The notes: a model not told the origin generated them from the letters alone. A DNA stretch of 64,000 bases from Vandiemenella viatica (GCA_031002005.1 JARYHS010008074.1:179824494-179888493), one strand, 5' to 3'. Shown: positions 1 to 13,000, counted from the first letter of the stretch. Program-made: numbers and translations.

Positions 1-661
1 TCACTTCAGAAAATACCAGCTTGTAACGCTAAGTGAAGTATCAAGAAGCATGGTGCAGACCACATCCTTCTAGTGCCGAGAACTTCAAAGGAAGTGCAAA
101 GATTTGCTACTCACTTGTTTGCCTGTACGAACACCACCATACATTTCACTTTCACAGATCTCCACCACTTTATTTCTGGTGGTCTCAGAGATTGTGTGAC
201 TCTCTGATAATCCTCCTCTATTTTATGTTGAAATTCATGACAGGTTCACAGAACCAATATGCATAAATTTGAATGTGAGAATATATAGTAAAATGGTACA
301 CATATCATTAACCATCTATCATGGCGATATGTTATGTATAAAAATGAACTGAGTCAACCTTGGAATGAACACATTACTTTAATGCAATGTTGTTGGTTAT
401 AGAGTGAACGTTGTTACAAGAATTAAAGCCCACATGTAATTCAGACTCTTGATGTGATTATAGAAGGTATATGAATATTCACGATTCCTAAAAGGAAATT
501 ATATTACAAGGCCAATGTCACGTAAGTAGAGAGAAAAAAAAATGTGGTAAATCTGAAAATTGCTGAACAAAATAGAATCATGTACGCAAAGATGAAAATC
601 AACCTCCAGTTGATTTTGATGAAGATGTTTACGAAAATAATATTTTTTTATTACTATTTTC
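1..661. other. AT-rich sequence, nothing recognised
   Basis: Short open frames only, with no family resemblance or clear repeat structure seen. It lies downstream of the last transporter exon found, so it may be intron or 3' flank. Confidence 0.4.
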
Positions 662-900
662 TTTTTTACTTATGGCTTTAAGCCTCGTCGTGGTCGAGGT
701 AATTAGAGGCGGGAAAATACTGGCGATAAGGTAGGGGAAGGAATACGGCTATGGCCTTTTTAAGGAAGCATCCCGGCATTTGCCTGGAGTGATTTGGGGA
801 AACCATAGAAAATCCAAATCTGGATGCCCGCATGTGGATTCGAACCCGCATCCTCCCGAATGCGCTTCAGAGCGTTACCACTCATCCACCACACTCGGTG
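662..900 (-). repeat. tRNA-derived SINE, family A, copy 1
   Basis: Family A reads, in its own sense, CACCGAGCGTGGTGGGTGAA (box A region), then GGTTCGAATCC (box B), an unrelated body rich in CCATGG-type words, and ends GACGAGGCGTAAAGCCATAA plus A/T tail. This copy is antisense to the window, nearly full length, and still shows box B as its complement near 838. Confidence 0.8.
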
Positions 901-1069
901 GTATTATTATTGCTTTTAGCACTCTTCACTATATGGTTCAATAGGGTACTGAAACTATTGGAAGCAAGGAAATGGAAGGAAATTAGCCAAGACATTTTTA
1001 TTCAACTATCCCGACGTTCGTCTGGATTGGTTTCAGGCAACAGTTGAATAAGATCTAAATTCGTTAGGC

Positions 1070-1216
1070 AGGGGATAGAGACCGCGTTCAGATTTCTGTT
1101 TTCCATGGTTTCCATATTTCGGAATGGTTCCTTCAAGAGGCTATGGCCTAATTTCTTGCCGGTTCTTATGATCTATCGCTTCTAATGACGTCGACGAGGA
1201 GTAAAACAATAGGTAA
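1070..1216 (+). repeat. SINE family A, copy 2, 5'-truncated
   Basis: It starts inside the body (CCATGGTTTCC word near 1105) and runs to the GACGTCGACGAGG end signature. The tRNA-like head is lost, as expected for a 5'-truncated retroposed copy. Confidence 0.65.
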
Positions 1217-1635
1217 ATAAGTCGACTGTGGCACTGGCAGTGGCCCTGCTATGTGCCAATGCGAATTCAGTTGGTACTATCCAAGGGAAAATGATTTATG
1301 ACTTTAAAGACACCAGAGTGTGTGCGATACCAGGGGCCGGTACTCCTGTAGTGTGGAGAGTGTTACCTCTTCATAGTAACATCCTGAGGATATAATGTGC
1401 AGTGATTTCCAATTAATATTGCCGGTATTTAAATGTGTCAAAACTATAATGGCGTGTGTTATGGAAGGGAAGTAATAGAAGAAAGACGGTGAGGTCGAAT
1501 GCCATCCACTTATACCTACTCTTACCGAAACTGGGTGTACCAAGTTTTACGTGCCTTTTTCATCAAATAAACACGAGCATCGACCACTGACACCATAAGC
1601 ACTGTGGAGAGTTATGGTTTGACTTAGAAATTCGG

Positions 1636-1860
1636 TTTACAATCTGGTGATCAGGAATCGTACATTGCAATCTCCCCTACTCCGTCGGTCAACTCCCGGA
1701 TATGAAAATTATTTCCATCACCGGGACTGGAACCAGTTAACCCCGGGTCAGGCACCAGGCTCCATCATGGTGTTGCAGCAACCTGAACCAACGAGACGGG
1801 TTCTTGAAATCAGAAGGCTGTGGTTACGCCAGCCGCTTAAAACCGAATCTCAGTCATAAA
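1636..1860 (+). repeat. Dispersed repeat shared with 5150-5300
   Basis: The segment ACAATCTGGTGATCAGGAAT and the downstream GTCAGGCACC region reappear, inverted, at 5150-5300. The open frames over it have no coding resemblance. Family unknown; borders not determined. Confidence 0.35.
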
Positions 1861-2344
1861 GTGTACCCAGCATATTTTGCGAATGAAAGATGGAAAGTCT
1901 ATGAAAACTCTGGTACAGAAGGTACAGTACATTTGTACAACGAAACTTTGCCACAGTCTCTCCTCTTAATAGCGAACTGCTTAAAACAGGCATTACCTAC
2001 AAAATTTAACTCAGCAACAGGACAGTGTCCTAATTTCAGGTATTATCCTGTAATTATTTTTGTATGTCTTAGTAAACTAGATGCCGTACAGATATTTTAT
2101 GCAGTACTGTAGTAATTCAAAGTCGCTTATCAAGCAAGGTTGTTCTATGACTGCTGTTTTCGGCGAAGTTTGAAGTGGAGTTCACGCAACTGCAATTACC
2201 TTGGAAAATCCAATTAATTTATTAAAACACCCGCTTCCGGACATTTACTCAGTTTATTTAGATACATTTTCAGCCTCGATGTAGTTGCTTCAAAGAAGTA
2301 ATATTTTGACTGCTGGAAAACCTGATGCTTCAATTTTATTAGAA

Positions 2345-2665
2345 ACTAGCCCGTACTTCGTACGCGTGGATTAAGAATTTTTTTGCCAGAATTAAATATA
2401 GAAAGTTGTTGGTAACGAAGGATTGTCCCAAACAATATCGAGTAGGAATAATATGACAGGAAAGCTATCACGATATAATATACCGTCGAACCTGTCTCAA
2501 TTTCAAACATATTTCTGTCACCATTCGATAAGGTAGTCAGTATTTTTATCCTTGTTTCAAATGATAAGTGTGCATAGTTTCATCGAGATCGGATGAAAAC
2601 TGTGGATTTGTATGAAGAACAAACAAACAACAAACATACATACATTCATCATATATAAAGATTAT
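2345..2665 (+). repeat. R1 repeat, internally deleted copy
   Basis: The head (ACTAGCCCGTACTTCGTACG) through about 2520 matches the minus-strand copy at 24885-24665. It then jumps straight to the shared tail (AAAGGATAAGTGTGCA-type words, then TTTGTATGAAGAACAAACAA) ending near a TATATAAAGATT terminus. The head and the 'atcgagatcggatgaaaac...acatacattca' tail resemble the 3' portions of insect RTE-like retrotransposons; that link is inference. Confidence 0.6.
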
Positions 2666-2740
2666 TCTTGTTTTACCAAAGAATAGATAGATGGTCCAGA
2701 ACACACTGGAAAGTTGAAGAAAAGTGAGTTAAATAATCGT

Positions 2741-3192
2741 AGTTGCGGGGACGAAGATTCGAACCCGAGCTGCACGCTTGACAGGCAAGCGCGGTACCGC
2801 TGAGCTAAAGCGCCAACTGCCTGGCGAAGCGGCTAGAGAGCTACATGGGCTGAGCTCTGCTCGGCCGGAGTAGAGACGTGTCGCTGGGGCGCTCGGAGTA
2901 TTGCCGATTATCGTGGCATACTGCAGAGTATTGACACAATTCAAGTTACGAATATTTCGGCATCATTTCTTTCATTTTAATTACGAATATCTCTGCTCCT
3001 AATTGCACTATTTGAACCGGACAACTTCGATTCGACGGGAAATTTTTCAATTATGAGACAACATGTATTATTTATACAGATAATTTTTCAACCAAATGTA
3101 GACAGTATTTATCTCCTTGTTTCAAAGGATAAGTGTGCAAAGTTTCATCGAGATAGGATGAAAACTGTTGATTTGTATGAAGAACAAACAAA
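2741..3192 (+). repeat. R1-related repeat with an antisense tRNA-like module
   Basis: On the minus strand 2815-2741 reads TTTAGCTCAGCGGTACCGCG (box A) and CGGGTTCGAATCTTCG (box B), with an Asp-like GTC anticodon loop. The acceptor stem is not complementary, so this is not a working tRNA gene. After a 130-base GC-rich stretch the plus strand enters the R1 tail at 3053 (GAGACAACATGTATTATTTA). The tail ends abruptly at 3192, where another R1 copy begins. Confidence 0.55.
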
Positions 3193-3714
3193 GTCCAGTG
3201 CCCTCCCTACAGATTTTCTCGTCAAATTCCGTCAATATCGGTATAGGCATTTAATTGTCAAAACGTAACATAAGACAGAGACTTATAGTATTCCTACTGC
3301 AGATTACACACACAGACTACGAATCACCCCTGATGGATCAATATAACGTAAAAAAAGTGTACATCTACTGTATTGCAAGACTACCTACGAATTGCCTCAG
3401 ATTGCACCCCTACCTTTGTGATATCTACAGTTTAAAATTCAATCCGAATAACCGACGGCCCAACCGTGACTCTTACGATCAAAAACAATTTTTAAAAATC
3501 TTAGCCTCCACGGAGATTTGAACCGGAGACCACGACGTTCGTAAGCAAGCGCTTTAGCCACTGAGCTGCAGTCCACTACACGGAAACACGGTACGGAGAC
3601 GTCCATATCCAACGTGTCTGTCTATCGCCGTATTTCGAAGTTATGAGACAAAATGTGTTATTTATACAGATAATTTTTCAACCAAATGTAGACAGTATTT
3701 TTCTCCTTGTTTCA
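3193..3714 (+). repeat. R1 repeat, 5'-truncated copy cut by the assembly gap
   Basis: Collinear with the minus-strand copy at 24640-24090, including the internal antisense tRNA-like block (3505-3580; box A AGCTCAGTGGCTAAAGCG, box B CCGGTTCAAATCTC on the minus strand) and the tail start at 3642. The open frames here are accidental. Confidence 0.7.
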
Positions 3715-4714
3715 NNNNNNNNNNNNNNNNNNNNNNNNNNNNNNNNNNNNNNNNNNNNNNNNNNNNNNNNNNNNNNNNNNNNNNNNNNNNNNNNNNNNNN
3801 NNNNNNNNNNNNNNNNNNNNNNNNNNNNNNNNNNNNNNNNNNNNNNNNNNNNNNNNNNNNNNNNNNNNNNNNNNNNNNNNNNNNNNNNNNNNNNNNNNNN
3901 NNNNNNNNNNNNNNNNNNNNNNNNNNNNNNNNNNNNNNNNNNNNNNNNNNNNNNNNNNNNNNNNNNNNNNNNNNNNNNNNNNNNNNNNNNNNNNNNNNNN
4001 NNNNNNNNNNNNNNNNNNNNNNNNNNNNNNNNNNNNNNNNNNNNNNNNNNNNNNNNNNNNNNNNNNNNNNNNNNNNNNNNNNNNNNNNNNNNNNNNNNNN
4101 NNNNNNNNNNNNNNNNNNNNNNNNNNNNNNNNNNNNNNNNNNNNNNNNNNNNNNNNNNNNNNNNNNNNNNNNNNNNNNNNNNNNNNNNNNNNNNNNNNNN
4201 NNNNNNNNNNNNNNNNNNNNNNNNNNNNNNNNNNNNNNNNNNNNNNNNNNNNNNNNNNNNNNNNNNNNNNNNNNNNNNNNNNNNNNNNNNNNNNNNNNNN
4301 NNNNNNNNNNNNNNNNNNNNNNNNNNNNNNNNNNNNNNNNNNNNNNNNNNNNNNNNNNNNNNNNNNNNNNNNNNNNNNNNNNNNNNNNNNNNNNNNNNNN
4401 NNNNNNNNNNNNNNNNNNNNNNNNNNNNNNNNNNNNNNNNNNNNNNNNNNNNNNNNNNNNNNNNNNNNNNNNNNNNNNNNNNNNNNNNNNNNNNNNNNNN
4501 NNNNNNNNNNNNNNNNNNNNNNNNNNNNNNNNNNNNNNNNNNNNNNNNNNNNNNNNNNNNNNNNNNNNNNNNNNNNNNNNNNNNNNNNNNNNNNNNNNNN
4601 NNNNNNNNNNNNNNNNNNNNNNNNNNNNNNNNNNNNNNNNNNNNNNNNNNNNNNNNNNNNNNNNNNNNNNNNNNNNNNNNNNNNNNNNNNNNNNNNNNNN
4701 NNNNNNNNNNNNNN
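3715..4714. other. Assembly gap, 1000 N
   Basis: Exactly 1000 N, a typical placeholder. It interrupts an R1 repeat on its left side, so the break is probably repeat-induced. Long 'open frames' across it are artefacts. Confidence 0.99.
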
Positions 4715-5149
4715 TTTCATCACAATCTGGGAGATACAATTAATTATGACAATGTTACAGCGATGTATCAACTTAATGATAGCTATGACTTCAAAAAATC
4801 TGGATTATTGTCTTGTTATTTTTACGCACCATGCAGTCCCCTTATGTAAACTCTGTATTATTACAGGTACGAGAGCTACCAACAAGCAACAGCGATCGCG
4901 GACAAAGTCGGAGGATATTTAACGACACTTCAAAAGAATATATTAACAATTTAGCCTCTTTTGTAACTCTATTGTTTAAGGAGTGAATTTCTTTGAATGG
5001 GGTAGATGTGATTGGGAGTTTCTAAACCTGAATTGGCTAGGAGTGCGACAAGCTCTTCGACCTAACTGTGGGTAACTTTCTTGTTTATGCCTCGCAGAGT
5101 TTTACTCACGAATGTAACTTAGAAATGGCCCACCCCATTACCTGAGTTA
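4715..5149. other. No recognisable gene
   Basis: Sequence right of the gap; no family resemblance seen. Confidence 0.4.
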
Positions 5150-5300
5150 GCTGCGGCACCGTGACGGGGCGTCAGGCACCTGACATTGGGTTAGATGAGT
5201 CGATTCTTAATGGGGCAATAAATTTTCATCATCAGGACATAGCCGACAGGATAGAACAGGCGTTGTTTCGCAATTCCTAATCACCAGATTGTGTACCAAC
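5150..5300 (-). repeat. Dispersed repeat, inverted relative to 1636-1860
   Basis: The complement of 5265-5295 (ACACAATCTGGTGATTAGGA) matches 1638-1660, and GTCAGGTGCCTGACG matches the GTCAGGCACC region of the other copy. The following ACAAC/ACCAAC-rich stretch to about 5560 may belong to the same element. Confidence 0.35.
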
Positions 5301-7580
5301 GTCCTGGGTTAAATCTTAAACCTCTCAGCAGTGCGTATAGACACTGTTGATGGTGTCTCGTCCGTCACTTGAAGACGTTAAGCTTGGTGGTCGCCACGAT
5401 GTATTTCTGAAGAGTAGACCTGAATGAGCCGGCTACTGCAATTAGGACGAGTGTGACCTCTTCCTAATTCCAGCTCTTATCTACAACATCAACAACACTC
5501 TACACTGAACAACCACACTATCACAGTCATCAACACCAACAAAAACCCTGTAACACTGGGGAAGACAACGGGAAATCACTCCAGTTCATCTTCCCAGACA
5601 TTCCCTATCCTCGGACACGGGCAAGGCGTTTATAAGAAGACCTGAGGAATAAAACATGACTAGGAGCTCCACAATATACCGTACAGGCCCTGATCCTTTC
5701 CAGCAAAGCAGAATTTTCCGTATTAACAACATCGATAACAGGGAGTATGGCCAACTGCATCCGCAAATATAAATTACATTGAAGGACTTTTTTTCCGACT
5801 GCAGCAGGTAGTTATGATGTAAAACTGCATTTACTTCTTCAAAAAGCGTGAGCTTATTGTGCTGAGTATTTAGCTTCTGAACTGAATATGTGAAGTTATC
5901 TGCCCACAACGATCAAAACTTCCCTTGCGTGTGAGTTAACCTTAGGGCAAAGACTGAGGCCAGAGACCACTACAACGAAACTGCGCCCTGTAAGAAATGT
6001 GCTACCTTGTTTGTAACACCTAAATGCAAACACATTTTATGTTTCACTGGCGCTCGGCACGATACCGATATCTCGAAGCAGTAAACACTTTTGTGACACC
6101 AAATTGTGAACTCAAGAAACACGTGGTAGCATATGCTATCATTTTTAAACAATTCGTAGACTGAAATGTTTATACATGTCCTACGTACAATGCAAGCTGT
6201 TGTCTACCATGACAGATCTCTAATTAATATGTCACTACATTTCTCCTTATTAAAGTGAACATACAATATCACAGAACTGTGCCTTTATGTGGCATGATTA
6301 TGTAATAGATGGAGAATGGTATACTGATTTTTTTTAAATGTAATCTGTTTCAACGTTACGAAAATAGTCGAAATGTACACGATTAATCGACTATTTTTTT
6401 ACTTTTATTTTTGTAATTTATTTCATTAGTCCGGCATCAGCTAGACGTTGTTCAAAGAAATAGGCTGTTCAGCTTGTGAAATAATTGTATGATCCATCTA
6501 ACACCTGTTAAAATGGCTAAGGTGCGAACTTGTAGGATGATATTAGTTTCATACGTTCTGAATGGCCAAGCAGTGAGTTGTGACCCAAAATAAATCCCAT
6601 CTACTTCACAAGCTTATACTTATTAGAGCTTGGATTGGATGCTTTAAAATATGCAGTCTATTTAATTCATATAACTTTGCATGAACCGTATTATTTATTC
6701 ACCGTACGAAAAATTCTGCAGTTATGGGATTACCTGTGTCAGTGGGCAAACGCGGTCGAGAATAGCCGTGATCCAGGATAGCGAAGATGCGCCAATAGTA
6801 GCCCAGGGAGACCCAATCTGACATATGCGCTACCAGAAGAAATATTTATTGGTTTTGCGGGACCATGAAACGAAGTATTACTCGTATGAGTGCTTTGAAT
6901 TTGTAGATCCGTGACCTCAACAGAATTATTCACCACATTTATAATGTATTAACGGAATAAACCTCTATCAAGAGTGTTTAAGGTTTGTATAAAATGTATT
7001 TCATGTGGACGAATCTAAACATCAGGACAAATGGTGATTGCAAAACTTATTTATTCCAGGGAATAGTTTGAGAATTCACTTTAATGAAGGAACCAAGCTA
7101 AACTGGAGCTATAAATAATTTCACCAATAGTGATTGCATATTATAAACTGTTTAACCATTGATGAAGTAAATTATAAGGAATTCTTAACCAAGTATTTAG
7201 CCATTCAGAATCTCTTTGACAGGAAATTATTTTATGTTGAAAATAGTGATTCTAAGGACCTACCAGACGTCGCAGACATTAATTAAAATGTATTTCCTTT
7301 CGACTAGAAGGAAATGTTGGAAGTGTGTGTTAAACATCAAACTGTGTTCCTAAGTAACTATTTCGCCAATTGCCCATCGATTTTAGAAACTTTCATGGCT
7401 AGATATTGAAGAGCTACTTGCCGGTATGAATTATTGAAATAAAAAGTGAATTTCTGAATGTAGTAGGGAATTGAGTAAAAGATTCATGAACAGTGAATTC
7501 AGTTAATACTTATGATTAAGAACTGACAAATTAAAGTAGATATTGGAAATTTTTGTAAAAATGATAAGCTCGGATTCACA
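5301..7580. other. AT-rich non-coding stretch
   Basis: No gene seen. Around 6736-6840 there is a GC-richer patch open on the minus strand (reads DWVSLGYYWRIFAILDHGYS). I cannot assign it; it may be a repeat fragment. Confidence 0.35.
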
Positions 7581-7589
7581 AATAATGCA

Positions 7590-7831
7590 CCGAGCGTGAT
7601 GGGTGAACGGTTAACGTTCTGGCCTCGCATTCGGGAGGACGCTAGTTCGAATCCCCGTCCGGGCATCCAGATTTGGGTTTTCCATGATTTCCCCAAATCA
7701 CTCCAGGCGAATGGCGGGATGCTTCCTTCAAAAAGGCCATGGCCAAATTCCTTCCCGTTCCTTGTCCCCAGTCCCATCCCGTCTCCAATGACCTTAGCCG
7801 TCGACGAGGCGTAAAGCAATAAGTAAAAAAA
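7590..7831 (+). repeat. SINE family A, copy 3, full length with target duplication
   Basis: 242 bases, from CCGAGCGTGATGGGTGAACG to the GACGAGGCGTAAAGC end and an A-rich tail. It is flanked by the exact 9-base direct repeat AATAATGCA at 7581-7589 and 7832-7840. Box B (AGTTCGAATCC) is intact. Confidence 0.9.
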
Positions 7832-7840
7832 AATAATGCA

Positions 7841-8972
7841 TGAAGATACAACTTATACGAGCATCCCTTGTATAATCACAACTTATATTACGATAATCGT
7901 AACTTATATTATTTTTTAAAAAAGATAAGTATGAGGTGTGTATTTAAATTCAAGGCAACGAGAAAAACTCTAAAGAAGAACTGAAATTGTAAATGACAAA
8001 GAAACTATACGAAATATGCAAAAATGTATAACGATCAAAAAGCATTAAAATTACTTCCAACGAAGTTAACAAGAAGTGAGTAAAATGTTCCTTTAGGAAG
8101 ATTCCTAGCATTGGATAAATAAGAAACCCAAATATTGTTAATTCTTAGATCTAGTTTTCTTTTATCAGTACAGCAGGTTATAAGTTCATTTCAGCGACTT
8201 GATTGATTGTATGTGTTATAATATAATTCAGAACGGGCAAGGAAGAAAAAAATAAATTCCAGTTGTAAGATTCATAAGTGCTTGAACACATTGTTTCTCT
8301 TAGAACAATAGCTCTTTTTTTGATAGATATCATATAATTTAGAATTGAGAAGTAACAAAATAAATAAAAATATAATTATTAATGTGAGGATCATAAATGA
8401 TTGAATACATTGTTTCTTTTGGAACAATGGCTCATTTTACTAGATATTTATTACTCAGAATTAAATTGGAAAATACAATAGCTTTGACCGGAAATTTTTT
8501 TTTCCAAATCTCACATTTTCTGACGTAAATGAAGCTTGTGTACAATCATATCTAACTTTGGCGTCCTCAGTTCTGTAACATTACCGTAAACAAAGAATAT
8601 GTCGAAAGTAACAGCCATTAGTTAATTAAGAAACGAAATCAAAAAGGAAAGAAGTTTTTCCAGAGGTTCAGTATTCGTACATATCTACTTTATTTATACA
8701 GCTAGCGTTGTTTTCTAAGCCCTTTGTGCCTCAAGGAAAAGGTTTCTTATACTCTTCTCTGTTCTTATTACTCTTCCGCATGCAATTTCATCGTGTTCAA
8801 TATAGCTGGTTTCAGCTCTTCACTGTCCTCAGATGGTTGAGAAAACGGCCACTTCTTTAGCTTTTGGAGCAGTGACAGTTGATAGTTAAGAGATTTCGGT
8901 TGTAATAGCGATAATCAATAAATTTTCAGAGGAAGAGAAGAGTGGAAGCACCAGCCTACCGTTGCCCGTCAT
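7841..8972. other. AT-rich non-coding stretch
   Basis: Very AT-rich. Two related segments around 8265-8345 and 8390-8460 share 'cattgtttcT..TTaGAACAATaGCTC' wording, suggesting a local degenerate duplication. No gene seen. Confidence 0.35.
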
Positions 8973-9210
8973 AAATTCACCGAGCGTGGTGGGCGAGCGG
9001 TAACGGCGAGGTCTGACATTTGGGAGCACTCAGTTCTAAATCCCCGTCCAGCTGTCTGTATTTCGTTTTTTCGTGATTTCCGGAAATCGTCCCAGACAAA
9101 TCCCGGGGCGATTCTTTCAAAATTCTATGGCCGAATTCCTTCCCGTTACTTTCCCCATCCTCTGCCGGCTCTGCCTTAAAGTTGATGATTCGAAAAACAA
9201 AACAAAAAAC
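8973..9210 (+). repeat. SINE family A, copy 4, divergent
   Basis: Same head (CACCGAGCGTGGTGGGCGAG) and a recognisable body (TTCCTTCCCGTTACTTTCCC), but the middle and the 3' end differ from the others, suggesting an older copy or a subfamily. Confidence 0.65.
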
Positions 9211-9906
9211 CAAGGAAAAAAGGGTAAGAGGACAATTCTAGATGTCAGCACTCCATCGCTTAATAATTTGCATTTCTTGATAGATATCAATTTTAAAACG
9301 TTGCTTTTCTTGAACTGCAGCATTTAATAGCGCAAGAAGATCATCATTTTGTACATTAACCTTCCACTCCTCTCTTCATTATGAACAACCATAAGACGAT
9401 TATTATACACTTACACACGACGTTAACTCGTTACTTTTCCATCACTAACTACTGTTCACCAATAAATTTAATGTAATTCACGACGAAGTTCTGAAGTATT
9501 AAATCGAATCACAGAGGTGAGCTCACATCTGGAGGTAATGTTTATATTTACAATCGTAATCAATCACTCTTACGGTCTAATAAACAAAAAAAGACTGCTC
9601 ATAAAATGGCCGACAACGAGGTAATAAAACGATTGGGCTCTACTGCCCACACGCGACCTCATTGAGTGCTGCCAATCGCTTTTTACTGACAACCTGTCCT
9701 TACTTCTGACATTTATGTAACATGTATTTCACTAATCACTTGAAACACAAATAATTAGTGCAAAATAGGGTAACCATTTTCTACATAACGTCAATTGTTT
9801 CCATGATTTATCAAAATAACTGGTAGTTTTGATTTGATACGATGTGGCTTCACATATAGACGCTTATCTCTACGGCACTGTCAGTTACACAGTCGTTTGA
9901 ACTCAC
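9211..9906. other. Transporter intron 6 (start)
   Basis: AT-rich sequence downstream of exon 6's donor; nothing recognised. Confidence 0.5.
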
Positions 9907-10053
9907 CTGTTCTATTCCCAGCCCGTGCACGTGCTTGAGATACGTGGGCCCATACGTGAGCAGCGTCATGAACACCCACACAGAGCCCACGTTGGAGATG
10001 GCGAGCGCCCACATAGGCAGCGAAGACGCCATCCGACGCCACGGCACGGCCGG
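9907..10053 (-). CDS. SLC17-type transporter, exon 6 (start of C-terminal half, TM7)
   Basis: A 147-base exon (49 codons, phase 0 both sides) with acceptor TGTTTGTGTTTGCAG and donor GAACAG then GTGAGT. PAVPWRRMASSLPMWALAIS matches the family 'vPW..il.SlPvwAl' segment; TM7 follows, then TLLTYGPTYLKHVHGLGIEQ. The next expected segment ('NG.LSALPYL' in relatives) was not found between 1 and 9900. Either the next exon lies beyond the left edge or in the gap at 3715-4714, or I missed it. Confidence 0.92.
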
Positions 10054-13000
10054 CTGCAAACACAAACAGCAAATATGAACCAACAGCGGGCACACTGTTC
10101 GACTCCTGCGCCCTGCTTCAGGCAGCAACAGCTACTAAAAGCGTGAGACCAGTCTGACACGACCACACTAGCTTTTGAAATTAACGGTCAGTCTTACTGT
10201 CATATCGGTGCAACCAGGACACTACTCACATCATACACGCAGGGCTTTCCCATAATATCAATACTAGATCTCTGAACTCAAATATACTAACAATCTCCTC
10301 CCATATCTCGGAAACCCTTGTCCATTCCTTCCCCATTTTACGGGTAAGATTGTGGTATGATCTTTCCATAAAAATTAGAACTACCCAGGAAAATAGTCCA
10401 TTTAAATATGATTTGAGAACCTATTACTTGTCCCAGCTTCCGCTTATAAAGTATTATTGTAATTCAATTGTATTAATTTTTACTGTTTACACTGTGGCGT
10501 TACATTTGATCAAGACGACTAGAGTGTCATTCGAATAATTCTTAAGAATTACGTGTATTTTATTCAAGGCAGAACATTAACTACAAGTAAAGGTGGCCCA
10601 GTTACCTGGGAAGTAGGCGAATAACAAAACCCAGAAGTTCCTACGGTGATTCGCCGGGAAAGACGTTGGTTGCTCTGAGTTTTGAAAGGCCCAGGGAGGT
10701 TTTGTATGAAAGAAAAGATAAACAGAGACAATTTATCGCCACTTCCTGACCACTTGGGTATGTTGCAGATATTTGGAAAATTACAATGACGTCTGAGATA
10801 TAGGATATGAAGAGAAACAGTGGAAACGGATGAGTGCGTGTAAATGCTGTGCGCGGAGAAGTGAGATGGAATAGCAAATAAGACGACTGCATGGCTGGGA
10901 AGTACGCTAAATTCCGCTTAGCAGCCACCAAGTTTGGTTGCAGATGAGAAGTTATTGGACGGCGTCGATGGAGAAGGATGTTTCCTGCGGATGGACTGAC
11001 GTCTGGAGATTCATTTAATCTTTGGTTTTCTACTGGAATCTGCTAGCCGGGGGTTTAGAGTTCGCCAACGCTTGGTGAACAGCTCCTAGACTGCCGATGA
11101 CTGTTCAACCGTCTTTCCAACAGGCCTGGGGTGACGCTGTATGCCGCGATACCAATTCACCTGTAGTATCCAGCGCAGAGATCACGTAATGGAAATTGGC
11201 CGCTATTTCACGCCACTGCTGACCACATCCACCTATGAACGGTAAGGGAACATAGTTTGTGCCATAGCAGTTTCTTACCAGAACTCAGTTTTGAAACGGC
11301 CATCAACACCTGTAATATATTTCATACCCTCCACTGAGCTATACCGAACATGAAGTGATAAAATATTTTGATGCATTTTTTTAAAAAATTATGGCTTTAC
11401 GCCTCGTCGACGTCGAGGTCATTAGAGGCGGAGTAGGACTGGGGGACAAGGATTGTGAAGGAATTCAGCCATGCCATTTTGAAGAAAGCATCCCGGCATT
11501 CGCCTGGAGTGATTACGGGAAACCATGGAAAACTAAAAATCTAGATGCCCGGACGGAGATTCGAACCGGCTTCCTTCCGGATGCGATGCCAGAGCGTTAA
11601 ACACTCACCCACCACGCTAGGTGTTTCTGCTGTCAATTATGAGTAATCTCAATCACGTATGTCATTTGTTTTGTTACAAGAAATAAAGTTCATTTAATTT
11701 GATTTGTTAAATATAAAATAATGATGACTATATTTATTTGTAAATTCGTAGGTTTTCAATCTCTAGAATGATAAAATTAACTACCCTTTCCTTATTAAAA
11801 TAATTTTTACACATATATAAATCAAGTAATATTTCATTGATGCCCAGAACATGTGGCTAATACGATATTATTTTAATTTAATTAATTTATCCATTAAGAT
11901 ATAACCAAAGAAGTTTGTATTTCAACACATAATTATCCTGTCTTCACATGTATTAGTTCGTACTTTTTCACATGTTTCTTCAGACTTCGCTATTATTTAG
12001 TTTTTCCCGTTTACTTCTTCAGCTTTCACTTCCATTATTTTATGCCAGTTACTTACTGATTCACCAGTTAAACATCAGTATTGTTAAGATTCATTTAGTA
12101 TTTTAATTATCAACTTATTTTAAGGAAAAATGTAAAATAAGCTATAATACTGTTAATTTCTGTAAAGTGTAAACTATTTTTAATAAACTCCTGGTGTGCT
12201 GTAAGAGAGGGCTTGGTAGACTATTTTATTTTAATCTAACCAGAATCCACATTAAAAAAAAATACGTACAAGGTAGGATCTTCCAGTTCTATCCTTTTAG
12301 ACCTATACATACAATTTAATGTCTCATTTCCGAGTACAGTACCCGTAATACACATCTTGATAGTTGCAATTATTTCAAATTCTCTACAGGATAAATAATG
12401 CCCTTTGTGTGTTATACAACATGTAACACCTCTAATACCATATAAAGACTTCCACTAACTGTTGTTTCTCAAACATTAGATCAACCAGGAAAAGCTATTC
12501 AAGGACGATCAATATCGGTTAGAAAGCTTAAAGTGCAGATCACAGTACAGCAACCCATTGCAAGATAATTCTGTTTTCTTGGCTAAGGTACTTTATAGAA
12601 AAGAAGTATGAGTCCTTTCTTGTCCTTCCTAATTGCCATCGATCTCTTAACTACTTATTCAGGTTGTGCGATAGAGCGATGGAAGAAGCTTTTAGTTTAT
12701 TCCTGTACTTATCTTGAAACTAAAAAAACAACTAGCCTTCTGTACGAAAGACAACCGCAGCCACACTTTCTCTCCGTATCGTGAGTGCTGCCGACTGACC
12801 CCGTGTCACATCTAGTGCGTCCACACAGTCACAAAATACATTTATTCGTACATCAAGCTAACGTAAAATGCAAGCGTTCTCTTACATCATCTAATACAAA
12901 ATTTCTTTGGTAGTAGATAGGGTCTATTATCTTATCTTACACGCTTTGATCAGTTACCCATAATTTTACTTTTCAATGTTTTCTCCTCTCATTTTTTTTC

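Noticed and set aside
2741..2815. Possible functional tRNA-Asp gene on the minus strand
   Set aside because: Box A and box B are good, but the acceptor stem halves do not pair and the anticodon stem has a mismatch; better explained as a SINE-type module.
3643..4849. Open frames of about 360-380 codons across the left gap, both strands
   Set aside because: They are made of N; only a few real codons at the ends.
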